From Pokkaliibacter plantistimulans (GTDB lineage: Bacteria; Pseudomonadota; Gammaproteobacteria; Pseudomonadales; Balneatricaceae), in assembly GCF_003194385.1 (NCBI RefSeq), contig NZ_LAPT01000091.1, positions 1-39,608 on the forward strand: a stretch of DNA of 39,608 nucleotides, given 5' to 3'. The notes under the pieces were generated by a model. That model was not told the DNA's origin, made no database searches, and saw only the letters and a list, made by a program, of their open reading frames with translations. The position numbers and the translations under genes are program-made. Positions 31,652 through 39,608 of the stretch are shown piece after piece. Position 1 is the first letter of the stretch. The number at the start of each line of letters is the position of its first letter.

Positions 31652-32916
31652 TGAGCGATATTATCCGTCGTGATCCCCGCCGCGAGTGGATTCTGCGTAA
31701 CCGCCTGCACCCGCTGCATGCCAGTCTGGCGGCGCCGCAGGATCAGTGGATGGGCCCCAATGGTGTCCTCCGCAAGAATCCTCATGCGGTTGGCTTTATC
31801 GGCCCCAACGGTATCAAACGTATTGACCGCAGTGGCAGCCAGACCGGTGACGGTGGCAGCGTACGCCGCAGCGGTGCAGCAGAAGTGCAGCTGCCGGTAT
31901 TCCGTGTCGAGCAGCCCGCGTTCTACGTGGTGGTGGTGCCGGATATGGTCGGCGGCCGCCTGAGTAGCCACGATAAAGACGTGCTGGGTCTGGCCCATCA
32001 GCTGGTTAAACAGAGCAGCGCTGCACGTGGTGAGCAGGGGGCTGTGCTGGCGGTGGTGTTTGGCGCGCATAAGGAAAGCGCGTTCGATACGGCCGGTGTG
32101 GACCGCCTGCTGCATCTGGATGACAGCAAATACACAGGGTATGCCCCAGAGCAGCGCCTCAATGTGCTGACTTCTCTGGAGCGCACGCTGGAGGTCAGCC
32201 AGTGGCTGTTGCCTGATTCGCTGGAGGGCGGTGGCGATCTCGGTCGCCGTCTGGCAGCAAAGCTCAAACAGCGCCCGGCCACGCAGGCCTGGGCACTGGC
32301 TGAAGGGCTGGTGACCTGCCGTGCCGCAGGGCAGCGTGAAGACTGGCAGCGTCCGGCGTCACGCATCCTGCTGATGGCCAATGAATGTGCCGAGCCGGTC
32401 AGCGAAACACGTCATGAAGTGAAACCCTTGCTGGAAGAGCTGGCCCGTCAGCTGGAGCTGCCCGCCCTGATCAGCCGTATCGAAGACAAGGGACAGGTCG
32501 CGGTAGACCCCAGCGCTGTGCCGCTGGGCGAGGCGGAATTTATTCTGTCGGCGGGTAACGGGATCCGTGATTTTGCGCTGTTCCATGATGCCGCCAAAGC
32601 ACTGCGCGCCACCGAAGGCGCCTCCCGTGTGGCGGTGGATAACGGCGACATGCCGCGCTTCCGTCAGGTGGGGGCGACCGGAACCTGGGTCACCGCCCGT
32701 GTTTATCTGGCGGTGGGGATTTCCGGTGCGGTACAGCACCTGCAGGGGATCGGCCAGTGCGACAAGGTCATCGCCATCAATACCGACGCCGGTTGCGATA
32801 TGGTGAAACGGGCTGATCTGTCAGTGATTGCCGATTCCACCGATATGCTGGCGGCGCTGATCAAGCTGGTGGAAGGTTACCGTGGTGCCGAGGAGGGCGA
32901 AGAAGATGCAGCCTGA
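31651..32916 (+). CDS. etfA: Electron transfer flavoprotein alpha subunit (betaine-type)
   Basis: A 421-aa ETF alpha. It has a divergent N-terminal region (SDIIRRDPRREWILRNRLHP) specific to the dimethylglycine cluster. The C-terminal FAD-binding domain has SAGNGIRDFALFHDAAKALR, RQVGATGTWVTARVYLAVGI and QGIGQCDKVIAINTDAGCDM. With the following beta subunit it would carry electrons from DgcAB to ETF-quinone oxidoreductase. The start overlaps the dgcB stop by 1 nt. Confidence 0.88.
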   Translation: MSDIIRRDPRREWILRNRLHPLHASLAAPQDQWMGPNGVLRKNPHAVGFIGPNGIKRIDRSGSQTGDGGSVRRSGAAEVQLPVFRVEQPAFYVVVVPDMVGGRLSSHDKDVLGLAHQLVKQSSAARGEQGAVLAVVFGAHKESAFDTAGVDRLLHLDDSKYTGYAPEQRLNVLTSLERTLEVSQWLLPDSLEGGGDLGRRLAAKLKQRPATQAWALAEGLVTCRAAGQREDWQRPASRILLMANECAEPVSETRHEVKPLLEELARQLELPALISRIEDKGQVAVDPSAVPLGEAEFILSAGNGIRDFALFHDAAKALRATEGASRVAVDNGDMPRFRQVGATGTWVTARVYLAVGISGAVQHLQGIGQCDKVIAINTDAGCDMVKRADLSVIADSTDMLAALIKLVEGYRGAEEGEEDAA

Positions 32917-33697
32917 GATGCAATCCAGTGAACTTAACGTCAGCGTGTTGCTGTCGGTCGGTGCCCATCCGAAAACGGCCCGCAGTCGTCGCGCCGATCA
33001 GGATGCCAAAGCGCTGGAGCTGGCGTTATCTCTGCCCAAAGCCCGCGTAGCGGCCATCCATGCCGGTGATGCAGGCGATGAAGCGTTGCGCCAGTATCTG
33101 GGCATGGGCCTGCCTGCCCTGCAGGTGCTGCCACAGCCGAAAGAGGCAGATGTGGTGCCGGTGCTGGTTGATTACCTGCGTCAGCATCCGGCAACGCTGG
33201 TGCTGACCGGTGGCAAGGCCGAGCAGGGCGAATCATCAGGTATGCTGCCCTATCTGCTGGCGCAGGAACTGGGCTGGCCGGTGGTGCCCCGTGTCGCCGC
33301 CGTCGAGTCCGTGGGTAACGGCAAGGCAGCGGTGCTGCAGGCCCTGCCGCGTGGCCAGCGCCGGGCGCTGACTGTCAGCCTGCCTTGCGTGCTCTGTATT
33401 GATGAAGCTGCTCCTGCACCCCGGCAAAGTGCCTTTGCGCTGGGGCAGCGTGGCAAGATCGAAGTGCTGAGCGCAGCGGTAACAACAGACAGCGAGCGAG
33501 CTGACTGGACCGTGCAGCCAGCGCGCAAACGCCCCAAACGTCTGAAGGTCGTCAAGGCCAAGACCGCTGCCGACCGCTTCAAGGCGGCCACTGCCAAAGC
33601 CTCTGGCGATGGCGGTCAGGTGATCGTGCCCAAGACCGTGGAGGAAGGGGCGGAAGCTATCCTGAAGATGCTGAAAGAGGAAGGCGTATTACGCTGA
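32906..33697 (+). CDS. etfB: Electron transfer flavoprotein beta subunit (betaine-type)
   Basis: A 263-aa ETF beta-like adenine-nucleotide alpha hydrolase-fold protein. The ATG at 32906 (MQPEMQSSELNVSVLLSVG) with AGGAGG upstream is chosen over an extension into etfA; it overlaps the etfA stop by 11 nt. Features are SRRADQDAKALELALSL, LVLTGGKAEQGESSGMLPYL and a Lys-rich region near 200. It ends the operon: a strong terminator follows 40 bp later. Confidence 0.87.
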   Translation: MQPEMQSSELNVSVLLSVGAHPKTARSRRADQDAKALELALSLPKARVAAIHAGDAGDEALRQYLGMGLPALQVLPQPKEADVVPVLVDYLRQHPATLVLTGGKAEQGESSGMLPYLLAQELGWPVVPRVAAVESVGNGKAAVLQALPRGQRRALTVSLPCVLCIDEAAPAPRQSAFALGQRGKIEVLSAAVTTDSERADWTVQPARKRPKRLKVVKAKTAADRFKAATAKASGDGGQVIVPKTVEEGAEAILKMLKEEGVLR

Positions 33698-33736
33698 TCC
33701 AGCACGACTGAATCTGCTACTACCTGAATGTGTGTT

Positions 33737-33769
33737 GCCCGGCGGGTGCTCCCTGCCGGGCTTTTTTTT
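33737..33769 (+). terminator. Rho-independent terminator after the dgc-etf operon
   Basis: A GC-rich stem (GCCCGGCGGG / CCCTGCCGGGC) with a short TGCT loop is followed by eight T residues. Confidence 0.92.
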
Positions 33770-33925
33770 GTCTGGCCTGATAGCTGAAATGCTTGTCGGT
33801 AAGGGGCCGCCTCGTGGGAAATAAAGGGAACATCCGGGCAGTAGCAGGCAATCCGCAACAGCAATCCACAGCAGGATATTGTTTTCGTTGGCCAGCGGCA
33901 CAGTCTGGCGACTGTGCCCTGAGTA

Positions 33926-34405
33926 TCAGTGTTCGGGCAGGTTGTTGAAGATGGTTTCGAGCATGGTATTGAGGCGGTTGATCTGCGCCTCGCTCATGCC
34001 CTTGAAGCTCTGACGGAACAGTGCGCTGGTGACTTCCTGAATGCGGGTGATAGTGTTCCAGCCTGCCTCGGTCAGGGACACCACGGTGACCCGGCCGTCT
34101 TCGGCACTGGTCTGGGTATCCACCAGCCCGTCGGCCTTCATGCGGTAGACAATCTTGGTGATGGTCGGGAGCTTGGCGATGGCATGTTCGGCAATTTCAG
34201 AAATGCTGGAGTGGCCTTCTTCCTTGAGGATAAACAGGATGCGCCAGCGGGGAATATCAACACCGGCCTTCTTCAATGCCTTTTCCATGGCGAGGCTGTA
34301 GCGACCGTGTACCCGTGCCAGCCAGTAGAAGGGGAATTCTTCCTTCTGAAATTCTTCGCTGGCCGGGTCATAACGATGCTGGCGTTTTTTTCGGGTTTCG
34401 CTCAT
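33926..34405 (-). CDS. MarR-family transcriptional regulator
   Basis: A 159-aa winged-helix regulator. The recognition region is EEGHSSISEIAEHAIAKLPT followed by TKIVYRMKADGLVDTQTSAEDGRV, the canonical MarR DNA-binding motif and wing. It is on the same strand as, and downstream of, the class II aldolase gene, and could control the aldolase or the ABC importer. The ligand is unknown. Confidence 0.9.
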   Translation of the reverse strand: MSETRKKRQHRYDPASEEFQKEEFPFYWLARVHGRYSLAMEKALKKAGVDIPRWRILFILKEEGHSSISEIAEHAIAKLPTITKIVYRMKADGLVDTQTSAEDGRVTVVSLTEAGWNTITRIQEVTSALFRQSFKGMSEAQINRLNTMLETIFNNLPEH

Positions 34406-34532
34406 TGAAATCAGTGATCAGAGGGGGCGTTTGACTATACGAGATTGTTTGCTCGGGGGTCAACGCATGCCCTTTGCCCTGAGCACGCCAGTAGTGGCGC
34501 ACCTTTGTGCGCCCTGTCGGCGGGGTGTGGTC

Positions 34533-35315
34533 TTACCAGCTGGGGCCGCGCTCGGCGTGCATCTTGCGCACCATGGCGGTGAAGAACTTGACGGCAAAAC
34601 CGCTGTCTCTGATCAGCATCTGGGTCAGGTCGGCACACTTCTGGCTGATCTCTTCTTTCAGCTCCACATCATCGCCACCCAGTGCGCCGGAGGTCACCTG
34701 AATTTCCGCAGCACGCTGCACCGTCCAGAGCAGGAAGAAGGTGCGTTCGATATCGGCCTCCCCCACGGCAATGCCATGATTGCGCAGCACCAGAATGTGC
34801 TTGTCACCCAGGCTTTCCAGCATCCGCCCCTTTTCCTCGGCAAACAGGGTGATGCCCTCGAAGGCGTGGTAGCCGATGCGACCATAAAGCTGGGCACCGT
34901 AGAAGTTATGGTGGGAAAACCCTGCCTTCTTCATGGCGATGGCTGACACGGCATTGGTGTGGGTATGCACCACGCAGTGGATGTCTGCCCGCGCACCGTG
35001 GATGGCGCTGTGCAGGGCGAAGCCTGCCGGGTTGGCATCGTAGGGGGAGGGCTCCACCTTGTTACCCTCAAGATCGACCTTAAGCAGATTGGCCGGTGTG
35101 ACTTCGGTGTAGTTGAGGCCAAACGGGTTAACCAGATACTGGTTGGCCGGCCCCGGCAGACGCGCAGAAATATGGTTGAAGATGGTCTCGGTCCAGCCAA
35201 AGAAATCGACCAGATGGTAGCAATGGGCCAGCTTGATGCGCAGCGCCCATTCTTCCTCGCTGATGTGTTCCGGGCGGGTGATGGCAGTATCGCTGACAGG
35301 TACAGCGCTGTTCAT
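34533..35315 (-). CDS. Class II aldolase/adducin family protein
   Basis: A 260-aa soluble zinc-dependent lyase-family protein. Metal ligands are visible as HTHTN (about residues 117-121) and in VLRNHGIAVGE, and the substrate loop has FNHISARLPGPANQYLVNPFG. Relatives include L-fuculose-phosphate aldolase, ribulose-phosphate epimerase and decarboxylases, so the reaction is not certain. It sits between a MarR gene and a branched-chain-type ABC importer, suggesting catabolism of an imported acid. Confidence 0.88.
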   Translation of the reverse strand: MNSAVPVSDTAITRPEHISEEEWALRIKLAHCYHLVDFFGWTETIFNHISARLPGPANQYLVNPFGLNYTEVTPANLLKVDLEGNKVEPSPYDANPAGFALHSAIHGARADIHCVVHTHTNAVSAIAMKKAGFSHHNFYGAQLYGRIGYHAFEGITLFAEEKGRMLESLGDKHILVLRNHGIAVGEADIERTFFLLWTVQRAAEIQVTSGALGGDDVELKEEISQKCADLTQMLIRDSGFAVKFFTAMVRKMHAERGPSW

Positions 35316-35339
35316 TTCAGGACTCCTTGTAGTGAAAGG

Positions 35340-35561
35340 CTACGCCGCGTCACTGTGACGCCGTGTCGTTGTGACCCCGTGTTGCTGTGACCCCGTGTTG
35401 CTGTGACCCCGTGTTGCTGTGACGCCGTGTTGCCGTGAGAAAGTGCGGCGATAAAGGGCGTAAGAGAAAGGGTGGCGATAAAGGGCGTAAGAGAAAGGGT
35501 GGCGGGCCACGGGCATCGGCAATCCGATGTGCTCGGCCAGTTCAACCACCGCTTCGTCCAT
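35340..35561 (-). CDS. Possible small ORF after livF, built on tandem repeats
   Basis: An open frame of 73 codons starts with an ATG 11 nt after the livF stop (MDEAVVELAEHIGLPMPVAR). After about 20 normal-looking residues it runs into tandem DNA repeats that encode HPFSYALYR twice and a Gln/Thr/His-rich tail. The N-terminus could be the remnant of a small protein; the rest is repeat-derived. There is no clear ribosome-binding site and I do not recognise the family. Confidence 0.25.
   Translation of the reverse strand: MDEAVVELAEHIGLPMPVARHPFSYALYRHPFSYALYRRTFSRQHGVTATRGHSNTGSQQHGVTTTRRHSDAA
35353..35439. repeat. 16-bp tandem repeat
   Basis: Five full tandem copies of a 16-bp unit (CTGTGACCCCGTGTTG, with single-base variants) plus a partial one. 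They lie between the aldolase start and the possible small ORF, in the aldolase 5' region. Confidence 0.85.
35450..35503. repeat. 27-bp tandem duplication
   Basis: Two identical 27-bp units beginning GATAAAGGGCGTAAGAG lie directly beside the 16-bp repeat cluster. Translated on the minus strand they add an in-frame nonapeptide to the small ORF. Confidence 0.85.
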
Positions 35562-35571
35562 GCTGGCCAGC

Positions 35572-36330
35572 TCAGCTGGCGAGCAGTTCCTGATGCTTGC
35601 TGGCCAGCCCCAGATAAGCCTCGATGACGCGCTGGTCATCTGCCAGCTGTGCGGCTGGCCCTTCCATGGCTACGGCGCCCCCTTCCAGCACGTAGGCATA
35701 GTCGGCCACCTTCAGTGCGGCGCGGGCATTCTGTTCCACCAGCAGGATGGAGACACCCTGACGACGCAGGTCGGTGATGATGCGGAAGATTTCCCGGGTG
35801 ATCAGCGGCGCCAGCCCGAGGCTGGGTTCATCCAGCATCAGCAGCTGCGGTTTGCCCATCAGCGCCCGGCCAATAGCCAGCATCTGCCGCTCGCCACCGG
35901 ACAGGGTGCCGGCCTGCTGATGGCGACGCTCGAACAGGCGGGGGAACAGGCTGTATACCTCGGCCAGCGTGGTGGCGAGATGGCGGTCACCACGGCGGTA
36001 ACGCAGAAAGGCACCGAGTTCGAGGTTGTCCTGCACGCTCATGGTAGCGAACAGTTCACGCTTCTCTGGCACCAGCCCGAGGCCCTGACCGACCAGCTTT
36101 TCCACTTCAGGCACAGGTTGCAGCCTGCCGTCGAAGTGCACTTCGCCTTTTGAGGGCAGGATGCCCATGATGGCGGATAACAGCGTGGTTTTACCGGCAC
36201 CGTTGGGGCCAATGACAGTGACGATCTGCCCTTTGGGGACGCGCAGATCGATGCCGGTCAGGGCTTCGACCTTGCCGTAGGCTACCCGTAGCTGGCGGAC
36301 ATCCAGCAGCAGTTCGGACGCGTTCATCAT
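35572..36330 (-). CDS. livF: Branched-chain-type ABC importer ATPase LivF
   Basis: A 252-aa ABC ATPase: Walker [10 protein letters not shown] near residue 40, signature LSGGERQM, Walker [15 protein letters not shown]. It pairs with the LivG domain of the upstream fusion gene, with which it overlaps by 4 nt (ATGA). The uptake substrate of the HAAT family is an amino acid, amide or aromatic acid; the aldolase/MarR neighbours do not settle which. Confidence 0.93.
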   Translation of the reverse strand: MMNASELLLDVRQLRVAYGKVEALTGIDLRVPKGQIVTVIGPNGAGKTTLLSAIMGILPSKGEVHFDGRLQPVPEVEKLVGQGLGLVPEKRELFATMSVQDNLELGAFLRYRRGDRHLATTLAEVYSLFPRLFERRHQQAGTLSGGERQMLAIGRALMGKPQLLMLDEPSLGLAPLITREIFRIITDLRRQGVSILLVEQNARAALKVADYAYVLEGGAVAMEGPAAQLADDQRVIEAYLGLASKHQELLAS

Positions 36331-38132
36331 TCGGCACCTCCCAGATAGGCTTCCAGTACGGCGGGGTTGGTCTGGATGTCCTGCGGCAGACCTTCGGCAA
36401 TTTTTTCACCGAATTCCATCACCACAATGCGATCAACCAGCCCCATGACAAAGTCCATATCGTGCTCCACCAGCAGAATGGCCATGCCTTCGCCGCGCAG
36501 CTTCTGCAGCAGTTCGGCCAGTGCCTGCTTCTCCTTGAAGCGCAGACCGGCTGCCGGTTCATCCAGTAACAACAGGCAGGGATCGGCACAGAGTGCCCGG
36601 GCAATTTCCAGTATGCGCTGCTGGCCCAGTGCCAGACTGCCGGCTTCTTCATACAGATAGTCACCCAGACCGACACGCTGCAGCTGGTATCTGGCTTCCT
36701 GCAACAGGCTCTGCTCTTCGGCACGTTCCAGCCGCAGTGCTGCACTCAGTACGCCGCGCTCGCCACGCAAATGAGCGCCGATGGCGACGTTCTCCAGCAC
36801 GGTCATGCCGGGCAGCAGCTTGACGTGCTGGAAGGTACGGCTCATGCCCATGGCGGCAACCTCACGGGAGGACTTGCCTTTGAGGCTCTGTCCGAGGAAG
36901 CGCACTTCACCGGAGGTCGGGGTGTCTACCGCCGACAGCTGGTTGAACATGGTGCTCTTGCCAGCGCCATTGGGGCCAATCAGCGCCACAATTTCACCGG
37001 CGTGAACCTGCAGGCTCATATTGTTGTTAGCGATCAGTCCACCGAAGCGACGGGTCACCTGCTGCGCTTCCAGAATCAGATCGCCCTGACGGGGAGGGCG
37101 GCGCTGATCCAGCCGCACAGCCGGGCCGTCTTCTTGCAGCAGCTGGCGGCTTTTCAGCTTGACCGGTATGAACCGCATCAGGATGGGCCAGAGGCCGCCG
37201 GGGCTGCGGTGCATGACGGCGATAATCAGCAGGCCAAAGATTATGGTTTCATACTGGCCATCACTGCCCAGCAGATGAGGTAACAGATCCTGCAGCCACT
37301 GCTTGAGCATGGTCAGGACACCGGCACCCACCAGTGCTCCCCAGACGCTGGCAACGCCGCCAATCAGCGCCATGAACAGATAGTCGATCCCCATGCTCAG
37401 GCCAAAGGGCGTCGGGTTGATGAAGCGCTGGGTATGGGCATACAGCCAGCCGGAAACCGCGGCAAACAGCGCCGATATGAGAAAGATCACCAGCTTCGAG
37501 CGGAAGGTGTTGACCCCCATCGCTTCGGCCATCAGCTGGCCGCCTTTCAGCGCACGAATGGCGCGACCTTCGCGTGAGTTGAGCAGGTTCTGGGTGATGA
37601 CGATGGCCAGCAGCAGGACCGCCCAGATCAGATAGAACATCTTCTCACCCTTATCCAGCGCAATGCCGAACAGGGAAATGACCGGCAGATTGCTGACGCC
37701 TGTATGGCCGCCAAGCTGTTCCACCGTGCCAAACAGGTAATAGAGGGAGATACCCCAGGCAATGGTGCCCAGTGGCAGGTAATGGCCGGACAAGCGCAGG
37801 GTCAGAGCGCCGAGAATCAGCGCCACTACTGCTGTTAGAGCAATGCCGACCAGCAGTGCCAGCCAGGGCGAATGCCCGGCCCAGGCCAGCCAGTCTGGCA
37901 GTTGCTCGGTGGTGGTCAGATAGGCTGAGGCGTAGGCGCCCAGCCCGACGAAAGCCGCCTGACCAAAGCTGGTCATACCACCCACTCCGGTCAGCAGTAC
38001 CAGCCCCAGCACCACCAGTGCATAGAGGCCGATGTAGTTGAGCAGGGTGATCTGATAGGTCGGCAACAGCAGTGGCGACAGCAGCAGGATCAGGATGAAC
38101 AGGGTCAGAATGGCGCGAGGCTTGAGCATCAT
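36327..38132 (-). CDS. Fused permease-ATPase LivM-LivG
   Basis: A 601-aa fusion of a LivM permease and a LivG ATPase, which are usually separate. Residues 1-325 are hydrophobic with LivM motifs ([20 protein letters not shown] and [11 protein letters not shown]-like repeats); a basic linker follows ([21 protein letters not shown]). The ATPase domain has Walker [10 protein letters not shown] near residue 386, [15 protein letters not shown] as the signature and [11 protein letters not shown] as Walker B. The signature reads LALGQ instead of LSxGQ, as in some LivG proteins. It lies 2 nt after livH. Confidence 0.93.
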   Translation of the reverse strand: MMLKPRAILTLFILILLLSPLLLPTYQITLLNYIGLYALVVLGLVLLTGVGGMTSFGQAAFVGLGAYASAYLTTTEQLPDWLAWAGHSPWLALLVGIALTAVVALILGALTLRLSGHYLPLGTIAWGISLYYLFGTVEQLGGHTGVSNLPVISLFGIALDKGEKMFYLIWAVLLLAIVITQNLLNSREGRAIRALKGGQLMAEAMGVNTFRSKLVIFLISALFAAVSGWLYAHTQRFINPTPFGLSMGIDYLFMALIGGVASVWGALVGAGVLTMLKQWLQDLLPHLLGSDGQYETIIFGLLIIAVMHRSPGGLWPILMRFIPVKLKSRQLLQEDGPAVRLDQRRPPRQGDLILEAQQVTRRFGGLIANNNMSLQVHAGEIVALIGPNGAGKSTMFNQLSAVDTPTSGEVRFLGQSLKGKSSREVAAMGMSRTFQHVKLLPGMTVLENVAIGAHLRGERGVLSAALRLERAEEQSLLQEARYQLQRVGLGDYLYEEAGSLALGQQRILEIARALCADPCLLLLDEPAAGLRFKEKQALAELLQKLRGEGMAILLVEHDMDFVMGLVDRIVVMEFGEKIAEGLPQDIQTNPAVLEAYLGGAE

Positions 38133-38134
38133 GG

Positions 38135-39187
38135 TTACTCCTCTTCCTCAACGTGGCGGCTGGTGAGCGAACGCCAGAGCAGGAAGGGGATGATCAGCGT
38201 GAAGACGATGATCTCCTTGTAGTTGCTGGCCCAGAACATGGAAAACGCTTCCACCATGCCGACGGCAACGGCACCGATAGCCGCAATCGGATAGCTGGCC
38301 AGCCCGCCAATAATGGCGCCGACAAAGCCCTTGAGGCTGATGATAAAGCCGGAGTCGAAATACAACGTGGTGATGGGTGCAATCAGAATGCCGGACAGGG
38401 CGCCGATAAAGGTGGCCATGGCAAAGGTGACCTTGCCTGCAAACACCGGCGAAATACCCATCAGCCGTGCCCCCATGCGATTGACCGCGGTGGCCCGCAG
38501 TGCCTTGCCGTAGAGCGTGCGTTCAAAGGCAATAAACAGCATCACGATCAGAGCGATGGAAACCAGAATCACCCATAGTGTCTGGCTTTTCAGCATCACC
38601 GGGCCAAGGCGGAAGCCGCTGTCGGAGAAGGGCGCGGTGCGGGCACCTTCAGGGCCAAACAGCAGCAGGCCGATACCCACCATGGCCACATGCAGGGCGA
38701 TGGAGACGATCAGCAGCACCAGCGAATGAGCCGAGGCGATGGGCTGGAAGAACAGCCGGTAAAGAATCGGACCAAAGGGCACCACCAGCGCCAGGGTCAG
38801 CAGAGCCTGCGCCAGCATGGGAATATCGGCCAGTGTCAGGCTGTGCAGCAACACCAGCAGCATAGCGGTATAGCCAATCTTGATGGCGGACCATTTGATT
38901 TCGCCGTAATTCATGGCGCCGGCCTGCTTGCCGGTTTTCCACATCTGCCGCAGATCAAGCGCGCAGTCGATCAGCACCAGCGCCAGCAGCAGCCAGCCCA
39001 ATGCCGTGGGTTTGCCTGACTGAATGGCGGCCATGGTCAGGGCGCCAAAGGTAACAAACTCCCCCTGGGGAATAAGCAGAATACGGGTGACGGTAAATAC
39101 CAGCAGGATCGACAGGGCCAGCAGGGCGTAGATAGCCCCGTTGGTCACGCCGTCCTGCCCGAGCAGAACTGCAATCTGAAAATTCAT
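38135..39187 (-). CDS. livH: Branched-chain-type ABC importer permease LivH
   Basis: A 350-aa inner-membrane permease. The ATG at 39187 ([20 protein letters not shown]) with AAGGA upstream is preferred over a 19-residue extension. It has the LivH motifs [19 protein letters not shown] and [21 protein letters not shown]. At 350 aa it is longer than typical LivH (about 290-310) because of a hydrophilic/hydrophobic insert near residues 65-130. It belongs to the livK-livH-livMG-livF transcription unit. Confidence 0.9.
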   Translation of the reverse strand: MNFQIAVLLGQDGVTNGAIYALLALSILLVFTVTRILLIPQGEFVTFGALTMAAIQSGKPTALGWLLLALVLIDCALDLRQMWKTGKQAGAMNYGEIKWSAIKIGYTAMLLVLLHSLTLADIPMLAQALLTLALVVPFGPILYRLFFQPIASAHSLVLLIVSIALHVAMVGIGLLLFGPEGARTAPFSDSGFRLGPVMLKSQTLWVILVSIALIVMLFIAFERTLYGKALRATAVNRMGARLMGISPVFAGKVTFAMATFIGALSGILIAPITTLYFDSGFIISLKGFVGAIIGGLASYPIAAIGAVAVGMVEAFSMFWASNYKEIIVFTLIIPFLLWRSLTSRHVEEEE

Positions 39188-39362
39188 TGCCGATGAATCC
39201 TTGCAATGCCTGCCGTGGATGGTCTTTGCCTGCCGGTATGTCACCGGCGGAACCGGGCGTGACAGCCTTCCTTTATATAGCTGTCACGTCTGCCATCTTG
39301 AGGTCAGGGCACAAAGCCAATCTGAAAGGCGAGGGGAGCACGCTGCTCCCTGCCGTACAGCA

Positions 39363-39510
39363 CTAGCAGGTCGTTGAAAATCTATCTGCGTTGCCGAATA
39401 CCGCGTCAAAAACAGGCTCAAAATGCTCATTTAGCTCACTAAACTCCGCTTTTTCGCCTGTTTTTTCCTTGTCTCGGCGGCCTCGATAACGTTTTTCAAC
39501 AGCCTGCTAG
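39363..39510. repeat. ERIC-like palindromic intergenic repeat, copy 3
   Basis: A ~148-bp imperfect palindrome in the livK-livH gap, with CTAGCAGG at the left edge and its complement at the right (terminal GTTGAAAA / TTTTTCAAC arms). It shares the AATGCTCATTTAG...CTAAACTCCGC core with the copies at 27.1 and 29.4 kb but has different ends. Confidence 0.75.
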
Positions 39511-39518
39511 ACGACGGA

Positions 39519-39608
39519 TCAGTGCAAAAGCGCCCACTTACCGTTCTTGACGGTGATCAGCTCGCGGCCGCGCTCATCGAAACCGCTGTGGTCGGCGGGG
39601 GTGATGTT
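39519..39608 (-). CDS. 3' end of an ABC-transporter substrate-binding protein (LivK-like), partial
   Basis: The last 29 codons before a TGA at 39519 read NITPADHSGFDERGRELITV followed by KNGKWALLH, the usual C-terminus of periplasmic branched-chain-type binding proteins. The 5' part lies beyond the right edge. It would feed substrate to the LivH/LivMG/LivF complex downstream. Confidence 0.8.
   Translation of the reverse strand, partial: NITPADHSGFDERGRELITVKNGKWALLH

Overview
The window looks like the chromosome of a moderately GC-rich gammaproteobacterium, probably of the Oceanospirillales / marine Pseudomonadota type. The grounds are the RtcR/RtcB locus, the Pseudomonas-like dimethylglycine demethylase cluster, several LysR/DMT pairs and a gammaproteobacterial rrn-type boxA. 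No taxonomic marker gene is present, so this placement is an inference.

Region 1 (1-12.4 kb) is a compact type III-B (Cmr) CRISPR-Cas locus on the minus strand. The operon order is cmr1-cmr2(cas10)-cmr3-cmr4-cmr5-cmr6-nucC-cas6, with overlapping or 2-nt junctions throughout. The eighth-family member, nucC, is a PD-(D/E)XK DNA endonuclease of the kind activated by cyclic tri-adenylate. Cas10 keeps its GGDD cyclase motif, so the expected logic is target RNA binding, cyclic oligoadenylate synthesis and NucC-driven DNA destruction. Three arrays with one 35-nt repeat family flank the operon, one downstream of cas6 and two upstream of cmr1. Repeat structure, degenerate terminal repeats and boxA orientation all indicate minus-strand transcription. 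Each array is preceded by a hairpin plus an rrn-like boxA. The two right-hand arrays form a diverged tandem duplication whose junction carries a fragment of the neighbouring lysR gene. No cas1, cas2 or ring nuclease is in the window.

Region 2 (12.4-15.2 kb) holds a LysR regulator divergent from a DMT exporter, then a DsbA/FrnE-like oxidoreductase.

Region 3 (15.4-20.3 kb) is an RNA-repair locus. RtcR (CARF domain plus sigma54 activator) and the RNA ligase RtcB are on the plus strand, with a sigma54-type promoter before rtcB. A slipin/SPFH gene is on the minus strand. Between slipin and rtcR lie another sigma54-type promoter and a run of tRNA-like elements, including a 68-nt tRNA-like sequence with a shortened anticodon arm and a CCA end. 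rtcA is absent.

Region 4 (20.3-25.1 kb) contains an exported DUF3298-like protein, a pair of small YdcZ/DUF606 transporters divergent from a LysR regulator, and three small proteins of unknown function.

Region 5 (25.3-33.8 kb) is a glycine-betaine/dimethylglycine catabolic cluster: an M19 dipeptidase-like protein, a DUF5943 protein, dgcA, dgcB and two ETF subunits, closed by a strong terminator. ERIC-like palindromic elements sit directly at the stop codons of two of these genes.

Region 6 (33.9-39.6 kb) holds a MarR regulator, a class II aldolase family protein and a branched-chain-type ABC importer (livF, a fused livM-livG, livH and the 3' end of the substrate-binding protein gene).
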